In this document: one piece after another, positions 6,863 through 10,873 of the stretch
How the letters are laid out: the number at the start of each line of letters is the position of its first letter
How positions within the stretch are numbered: the stretch's first letter is position 1
NCBI GenBank assembly: GCA_019352125.1
Contig: JABBNV010000018.1
Coordinates: forward strand, 9,216 to 20,088
DNA: 10,873 nt
Source: Acidobacteriota bacterium
GTDB taxonomy: Bacteria; Actinomycetota; Actinomycetes; Actinomycetales; Micrococcaceae
Reading direction: 5' to 3'
Program-made: the position numbers and the translations under genes
The notes under the pieces: model-generated
Databases searched by the model: none
The model's input: the letters and a program-made list of their open reading frames with translations, nothing else
Told to the model about the DNA's origin: nothing

Positions 6863-6877
6863 CCGGTGCGGCACCGG
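6863..6877. promoter_or_regulatory. Perfect 15-bp dyad upstream of the hpa promoter
   Basis: CCGGTGC (6863-6869) and GCACCGG (6871-6877) form a perfect 7-bp inverted repeat around a single G. It lies 13 bp before the TTGACA box of the degradation operon and upstream of the divergent short gene. It could be a second regulator or activator site. The bound protein cannot be named. Confidence 0.35.
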
Positions 6878-6890
6878 GGTGGCCAGGAGG

Positions 6891-6919
6891 TTGACAACGG
6901 CTGTGTCCTACATCACGAT
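6891..6919 (+). promoter_or_regulatory. Probable promoter of the homoprotocatechuate operon
   Basis: A perfect -35 TTGACA (6891-6896) is followed after 17 bp by CACGAT (6914-6919), a weak -10 that keeps the second A and the final AT. Transcription would begin near 6926, inside the GTATAC operator, and would leave a leader of about 50 nt before the preferred TTG start. Confidence 0.5.
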
Positions 6920-6920
6920 G

Positions 6921-6934
6921 GATTGTATACGATC
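6921..6934. promoter_or_regulatory. GTATAC-centred operator, likely bound by the GntR/FCD regulator
   Basis: GATTGTATACGATC is a 14-bp palindrome with one mismatched pair. A TNGTATACNA core is typical of operators of FadR/FCD-type GntR regulators, one of which is encoded in this operon. It overlaps the predicted transcription start. It is framed by ATCAC (6912-6916) and GTGAT (6936-6940), a wider imperfect dyad. Placement suggests repression released by a pathway compound (inference). Confidence 0.6.
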
Positions 6935-6963
6935 AGTGATGAGGATTGATAGCGATCCAGTGC

Positions 6964-6970
6964 AGGAGGA
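6964..6970 (+). promoter_or_regulatory. Ribosome binding site that decides the TTG start
   Basis: AGGAGGA stands 4 nt before the TTG at 6975. The frame is open back to a GTG at 6879, but that start lies upstream of the predicted promoter, and the in-frame ATGs at 6918 and 6939 have no comparable site. Confidence 0.65.
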
Positions 6971-6974
6971 ACCC

Positions 6975-8513
6975 TTGAGTGACCCGGAGACCGAAGCTAG
7001 GCACCCTGAATCTGCTGCCGCGGCGGTGAACTTGCAAGCCGTGGAGATGGGCGTGCTACGCGCTGCGCGCAAAGTCATTGCGGTGCATGTTTCCTATTCG
7101 GCGCGCGCTGCCCAGCGGGGCTCGGCGCCGGAAAAGCCCTCCTATTTCCTCAAGGCCGCATCCTCGCTGAGCCTCACCGATGGCACGGTGGAACGCCCGG
7201 CGGGAACCGAGCTTCTGGGCTTCGAGGGTGAGATTGCGCTGGTAGTGGGTGAGCCTGCACGGCGCGTGAGCATGGAGCAGGCGTGGTCTCATATTGCGGC
7301 GGTCACCGCCGCGAATGACTTGGGCGTTTACGACCTCAAGCATGCAGATAAGGGCTCCAACGTGCGTTCAAAATCCGGGGATGGCTTTACCCCACTGGGT
7401 CCCCGGCTAATCCCCGCGGCGGAGGTTGACCCGGCCGGTCTACGCATCCGAACGTGGCTGAACTCTGCTTTGGTACAAGTGGACGATACCTCCACGTTGA
7501 TCTTCCCGTTCGCGCAGCTGGTGGCGGACCTCTCCCAATTGATGACGCTGGAAACGGGGGACGTGATCCTCACAGGCACTCCGGTGGGGGCATCCGTGCT
7601 GAAGCCAGGAGATGTGGTGGAGGTGTGCGTCGACGCGCCCGAGCTGGGTTTGTCTACCGGAAAGCTGCGAACGACGGCGGTTCAAGGGTCTGAGGAATTC
7701 GCTGACTTTGGCGCCCTTCCGCACGTCAACGATGCGGACAGAATTGCTGCCTATGGCTCAGCTGAAGCGGCTGGATTGCCGCCGGAGGTTCCCGCGCTGA
7801 CCCGGGAGCTGAAAGCCAAACTGGAACAAGTTTCCACTGCTACTCTCTCATCCGCCTTGCGGAAACGCGGCCTCAACAACGTCAGCATCGACGGGCTGCA
7901 CGGCACCAAGCCGGGCGCGAAGGTAGTGGGGCTGGCCCGTACCCTGCGTTTTGTGCCCAACCGCGAGGACCTTTTCGCCACACATGGTGGAGGTTTTAAC
8001 GCCCAAAAGCGCGCCATCGACACGGTCAACGAGGGTGAGGTCCTGGTCATGGAAGCGCGCGGTGAGGGCGGTACTGGAACCTTGGGGGACATTATGGCGA
8101 TGCGTGCCCAGGTTCGCGGTGCTGCCGGCATTGTCACCGACGGCGGGATTCGCGATTTTGATGCGGTAGCTGCCATGGACATCCCGACGTTCGGCAAGAA
8201 CGCGCACCCGGCTGTGTTGGGCCGCAGGCACATCCCGTGGGATACAGACATCACCATTGCGTGTGGTGGCACCACTGTGCAGCCCGGGGACGTCATCGTG
8301 GCCGACGGTGACGGCATCCTGGTAATTCCGCCGGCGCTGGTGGAAGAGCTGGTCACGGAGTGCCTTGAGACGGAACGCAGCGAAGAGTTTGTGCTGGAGA
8401 TGGTTAAGGCAGGGCACTCCGTAGATGGGCTGCACCCCATGAACGCCCAATGGAAAGCGCAATACGCCCTGTGGACCCCGGGCGAGCACGCTGGGACTGG
8501 CCAGGACCAGTGA
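6975..8513 (+). CDS. hpaG: FAH-domain/RraA-domain fusion, homoprotocatechuate pathway isomerase/decarboxylase
   Basis: The 512-residue product joins two catalytic folds. Numbered from the TTG at 6975, residues about 35-235 are a fumarylacetoacetate hydrolase (FAH) domain: metal ligands E84 and E86 in FEGEIALV, D115 in ANDLG, K133 in RSKSGDGFTPLGP, and LTGTPVG near 199-205. Residues about 275-480 are an RraA-type domain with GGTGTLGDIMAMR and the metal-site DGGIRD (389-394), as in 4-carboxy-4-hydroxy-2-oxoadipate aldolase/oxaloacetate decarboxylase. In E. coli, HpaG is two FAH halves that isomerise 5-carboxymethyl-2-hydroxymuconate and decarboxylate 5-oxopent-3-ene-1,2,5-tricarboxylate. Here the second half is replaced by RraA, so isomerisation may belong to FAH and decarboxylation or aldol cleavage to RraA (inference). 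The gene leads the operon behind a TTGACA promoter and GTATAC operator. The hpaG symbol rests on the downstream hpaE and hpaD; the exact reaction is uncertain. An alternative start is the ATG at 6939. Confidence 0.85.
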   Translation: MSDPETEARHPESAAAAVNLQAVEMGVLRAARKVIAVHVSYSARAAQRGSAPEKPSYFLKAASSLSLTDGTVERPAGTELLGFEGEIALVVGEPARRVSMEQAWSHIAAVTAANDLGVYDLKHADKGSNVRSKSGDGFTPLGPRLIPAAEVDPAGLRIRTWLNSALVQVDDTSTLIFPFAQLVADLSQLMTLETGDVILTGTPVGASVLKPGDVVEVCVDAPELGLSTGKLRTTAVQGSEEFADFGALPHVNDADRIAAYGSAEAAGLPPEVPALTRELKAKLEQVSTATLSSALRKRGLNNVSIDGLHGTKPGAKVVGLARTLRFVPNREDLFATHGGGFNAQKRAIDTVNEGEVLVMEARGEGGTGTLGDIMAMRAQVRGAAGIVTDGGIRDFDAVAAMDIPTFGKNAHPAVLGRRHIPWDTDITIACGGTTVQPGDVIVADGDGILVIPPALVEELVTECLETERSEEFVLEMVKAGHSVDGLHPMNAQWKAQYALWTPGEHAGTGQDQ

Positions 8514-8515
8514 CC

Positions 8516-9184
8516 ATGGCCGTGCCGGCCGTCTCCAAATCGGAGCGGGCCTATGAATTCCTCCTGCAGCAGTTGGCTGAGGGTAGCCTGACCCCCGGCC
8601 ATCGGTTGGTGCTGGGTCGTGTTGCAGAGCAACTCAATTGCAGCGTGGTGCCCGTACGGGAGGCAGTTCGCCGGCTGGAGGCCGAGGGGCTGGTGACGTT
8701 TCAGCGCAATGTGGGGGCGACGGTGCAAGGTGTCGATACCGAGCTGATGTTGCACACCATGGAGACGCTTTCTGTGATTGAGGGCGCGGCCACTGCGCTT
8801 GCCGCTGGTATCATTCCGGCGGCGGACATTGCTGCTGCTAGAAAACTCAATGCAGCCATGCGATGCTCCCTGGCGGACTTTTCGCCCGTTGAGTTCACCG
8901 CCATGAATACGCAGTTCCACGCCATTTTGTACTCGCACTGCCCCAACCCGCACATTCTGGATTTGGTTCAGCGCGGGTGGGTTCGGCTGAACAGCATCCG
9001 ATCATCCACCTTTGTACAGGTTCCCCAGCGAGCCCATGAATCTGTCGCTGAACACGACGCCCTGCTGGATCTGATTGACAGCAAGGCGCCCTTACACACG
9101 ATAGAACGGGCTGCCCGCAATCACCGTCTCAATACCCTCAATGCGTATTTGAACCAACAGCAGCAGCCTCCCTCCCTCCTCTAA
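8516..9184 (+). CDS. GntR family regulator, FCD (FadR-type) subfamily
   Basis: The 222-residue product has an N-terminal winged helix-turn-helix (about residues 8-70), with the GntR signature LGRVAEQLN followed by VPVREAVRRLEAEGLV. A C-terminal all-helical FCD ligand domain (about 80-212) follows. The likely metal/ligand residues are N131, H135 (NTQFH), H180 (VAEHDALL) and H203 (AARNHRL), the usual D/N-H-H-H set. It should bind a carboxylated pathway intermediate and control this operon, probably through the GTATAC palindrome at 6921-6934. The ATG lies 2 bp after the hpaG stop; AGGA (8503-8506) is 9 nt upstream. A GTG at 8510, in frame and overlapping the hpaG TGA as GTGA, is an alternative start. 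The regulator is therefore cotranscribed and likely autoregulated. The C-terminus is a glutamine-rich run. Confidence 0.9.
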   Translation: MAVPAVSKSERAYEFLLQQLAEGSLTPGHRLVLGRVAEQLNCSVVPVREAVRRLEAEGLVTFQRNVGATVQGVDTELMLHTMETLSVIEGAATALAAGIIPAADIAAARKLNAAMRCSLADFSPVEFTAMNTQFHAILYSHCPNPHILDLVQRGWVRLNSIRSSTFVQVPQRAHESVAEHDALLDLIDSKAPLHTIERAARNHRLNTLNAYLNQQQQPPSLL

Positions 9185-9191
9185 CCGCATT

Positions 9192-9209
9192 GCCGGCAAC
9201 GAGGCCGGC
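9192..9209. other. Short stem-loop between the regulator and hpaE
   Basis: Two GCCGGC hexamers (9192-9197 and 9204-9209) can form a 6-bp stem with a 6-nt loop in the 57-bp gap. It could weaken read-through or protect the hpaE message. Each hexamer is itself a palindrome, so chance is possible. Confidence 0.3.
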
Positions 9210-9241
9210 TATGCGCCCAACCAGCGAGTAGAAAGATTCCC

Positions 9242-10762
9242 ATGAGCAGCCATTACGTTCCGGATAAACTCCCACACCACATCCAACACTTCATCAACGG
9301 AGAGAAGGTTGATTCCCTCGGTGGTGAGACCTTTGACGTGTTGGATCCCGTGACAAATACCACCTACGCCACCGCCGCGGCGGGGCAAAAGGCTGACGTG
9401 GACGCCGCCGTCGTCGCCGCGCGCACCGCCTTTACCTCTGGCCCTTGGCCGCGAATGAAAGCCAGGGAACGGGCGCGGGTGCTGAACACGATTGCTGACG
9501 CGGTGGAAGCCCAAGAGGATCGCTTGGCAGAGTGGGAAACCTTTGACACAGGCCTGCCGATTACGCAGGCGCGGGGGCAGGCACGACGCGCGGCGGAGAA
9601 TTTTCGCTTTTTCGCGGATTTGATTGTGGCCCAGTTTGATGACGCAATGAAGGTCCCCGGAGCCCAGATAAATTATGTGAACCGCAAGCCCATTGGCGTC
9701 GCGGGGCTGATCACGCCATGGAACACGCCCTTCATGCTTGAATCCTGGAAGTTGGCGCCAGCCCTGGCCACAGGGAACACAGTGGTGCTCAAGCCTGCGG
9801 AATTCACGCCGCTTTCTGCTTCCCTGTGGGCGGACATTTTTACCGACGCAGGGGTTCCTCCTGGCGTCTTCAACCTGGTGAATGGCCTTGGCGAGGATGC
9901 TGGGGATGCTCTGGTGAAACACCCAGACGTCCCCTTGATTTCCTTCACTGGTGAGACCACCACCGGTCAGCTGATTTTTGCCAATGCTGCCCCGCAACTC
10001 AAGGGGCTCTCCATGGAGCTGGGAGGTAAGAGTCCTGCCATCATTTTTGCCGATGCGGATCTTGACGCCGCCATTGATTCCACTCTTTTTGGAGTCTTCT
10101 CGCTCAATGGGGAGCGCTGTACGGCTGGCTCGCGCATTCTGGTGCAGCAGGATATCTACCAGGAATTCTGCGAGAGGTTCGCAGCACGGGCCAAGAACAT
10201 TGTGGTGGGGGACCCGCATGATCCCGCCACGGAGGTGGGGGCCCTGGTGCATCCGGAACACTTTGCCAAGGTTGCCTCCTACGTGGAGCTGGGGAAGTCT
10301 GAAGGTACTCTTCTTGCCGGTGGGGGCCGCCCGGATCACCTGCCGCAGGGTAACTATATTGCTCCCACTGTTTTTGCGGATGTGGCACCGGATGCCCGAA
10401 TTTTCCAGGAAGAGATCTTTGGACCGGTGGTGGCCGTTACTCCCTTCGAATCTGACGCTGAAGCGCTGGAGTTGGCCAACAACACCAAGTACGGGCTGGC
10501 GGCGTATGTCTGGACCAGTGATCTGCTGCGCGCGCACACCTTTGCGGATGGCCTGCAGGCTGGCATGGTGTGGTTGAACAGTCACAACGTTCGGGACCTG
10601 CGGACTCCCTTTGGTGGGGTCAAGTCCTCCGGTTTGGGACACGAGGGAGGGTACCGATCCATCGATTTCTATACGGACCAACAAGCTGTACACATCAGCC
10701 TTGGGCCAGTTCACACCCCCAAATTTGGCTCTGCTGCGGCCTCGAGGAGCACTGATTCCTGA
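9242..10762 (+). CDS. hpaE: 5-carboxymethyl-2-hydroxymuconate semialdehyde dehydrogenase
   Basis: The 506-residue product is an NAD-dependent aldehyde dehydrogenase of usual length. It should oxidise the semialdehyde made by HpaD ring cleavage to 5-carboxymethyl-2-hydroxymuconate in the cytosol. Visible sites: N161 in ITPWNTPF (oxyanion hole), cofactor-binding VVLKPAEFTPLS (181-192), FTGETTTG (235-242), general base E259 in MELGGKSP, catalytic C293 in NGERCTAGSR, EEIFGPV (390-396) and PFGGVKSSG (456-464). NGERCTAGSR is typical of the HpaE group and, with the hpaD start immediately after it, makes the assignment strong. The ATG at 9242 has only a weak AGAAAGA upstream, so it may depend on ribosomes from upstream genes. 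The last 15 residues form a Ser/Ala tail. Its TGA shares one base with the ATG of the next gene. Confidence 0.94.
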   Translation: MSSHYVPDKLPHHIQHFINGEKVDSLGGETFDVLDPVTNTTYATAAAGQKADVDAAVVAARTAFTSGPWPRMKARERARVLNTIADAVEAQEDRLAEWETFDTGLPITQARGQARRAAENFRFFADLIVAQFDDAMKVPGAQINYVNRKPIGVAGLITPWNTPFMLESWKLAPALATGNTVVLKPAEFTPLSASLWADIFTDAGVPPGVFNLVNGLGEDAGDALVKHPDVPLISFTGETTTGQLIFANAAPQLKGLSMELGGKSPAIIFADADLDAAIDSTLFGVFSLNGERCTAGSRILVQQDIYQEFCERFAARAKNIVVGDPHDPATEVGALVHPEHFAKVASYVELGKSEGTLLAGGGRPDHLPQGNYIAPTVFADVAPDARIFQEEIFGPVVAVTPFESDAEALELANNTKYGLAAYVWTSDLLRAHTFADGLQAGMVWLNSHNVRDLRTPFGGVKSSGLGHEGGYRSIDFYTDQQAVHISLGPVHTPKFGSAAASRSTDS

Positions 10763-10873
10763 TGAACACCATCCCCACACCCACCGTCCCCGCACCGGAT
10801 ATTGTGCGCTGCGCCTACGCCGAGCTGGTGGTCACAGATCTGGAGCAGTCCAAGAAGTTTTACTGCGAAGATC
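10762..10873 (+). CDS. hpaD: 3,4-dihydroxyphenylacetate 2,3-dioxygenase, 3' partial
   Basis: Thirty-seven codons are visible before the window ends. After a Pro/Thr-rich start the sequence reads APDIVRCAYAELVVTDL and then SKKFYCED. This is the opening of the first vicinal-oxygen-chelate (VOC) module of extradiol dioxygenases, including the family's early A-Y-x-E-L-V-V-T-D-L strand and the following F-Y helix. HpaD of actinobacteria and Brevibacterium uses a metal in this fold to cleave homoprotocatechuate at the 2,3 bond. The metal ligands lie beyond the window. The ATG at 10762 overlaps the hpaE stop (TGATG), with GAGGAG (10744-10749) 12 nt upstream, so translation is probably coupled. The assignment rests on the N-terminus plus the hpaE neighbour. 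Confidence 0.85.
   Translation, partial: MNTIPTPTVPAPDIVRCAYAELVVTDLEQSKKFYCED

Noticed and set aside
7751..8953. A 400-codon open frame on the minus strand opposite the fusion gene and the regulator
   Set aside because: It is a low-complexity product spanning two well-supported plus-strand genes; no motif is seen.
9209..10795. A 528-codon open frame on the minus strand opposite hpaE
   Set aside because: hpaE on the plus strand shows all aldehyde dehydrogenase motifs. The antisense frame has no recognisable motif and is a mirror of biased codon use.

Overview
The window looks like a chromosomal segment of an actinobacterium of the Arthrobacter group (Micrococcaceae). The evidence is the moderately high G+C, frequent GTG/TTG starts, actinobacterial families (a Zincin_2/DUF2342 protein, a UPF0182 protein, a YlbL-type PDZ/Lon-like protease) and an initiator tRNA with encoded CCA. 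The species assignment is inference from gene content and codon style, not from a search.

Left part (1-6220), housekeeping and envelope genes. The 3' end of a YgjP/SprT-like zinc metallopeptidase runs into a convergent zincin-like gene on the minus strand, and the two share a CTAG at their stops. A divergent region of about 160 bp separates the zincin gene from a likely two-gene unit on the plus strand: a membrane-anchored PDZ plus Lon-like (S16) serine protease and a 1001-residue, seven-helix UPF0182 membrane protein. Each of these two genes starts with GTG inside a GTGA overlap with a very short upstream ORF (11 and 22 codons), which could be coupling leader peptides.

Middle (6221-6974), mostly non-coding. 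A long nested stem-loop after the UPF0182 gene overlaps the likely promoter of an initiator tRNA-fMet gene. The tRNA is followed by a strong hairpin terminator, then two more stem-loops that end a short minus-strand gene. That gene encodes the second half of a PRC-barrel (stress-type) domain only. Next come a perfect dyad (6863-6877), a consensus -35 box and a GTATAC-centred operator.

Right part (6975 to the end), an aromatic degradation operon for the homoprotocatechuate (3,4-dihydroxyphenylacetate) meta-cleavage pathway, all on the plus strand and tightly packed. In order these are a fusion of a fumarylacetoacetate-hydrolase-type domain (HpaG-like isomerase/decarboxylase) with an RraA-type aldolase/decarboxylase domain, a GntR/FCD repressor, the CHMS dehydrogenase HpaE, and the start of the extradiol dioxygenase HpaD, cut by the window edge. 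HpaD would open the ring, HpaE would oxidise the semialdehyde, and the fusion protein would isomerise and decarboxylate the product. The regulator probably binds the GTATAC palindrome over the predicted transcription start of the operon.

I see no insertion sequence, CRISPR array, prophage or obvious horizontally acquired island. The most interesting items are the FAH-RraA fusion, the paired GTGA mini-ORFs, the promoter-overlapping stem-loop before tRNA-fMet, and the half PRC-barrel gene.
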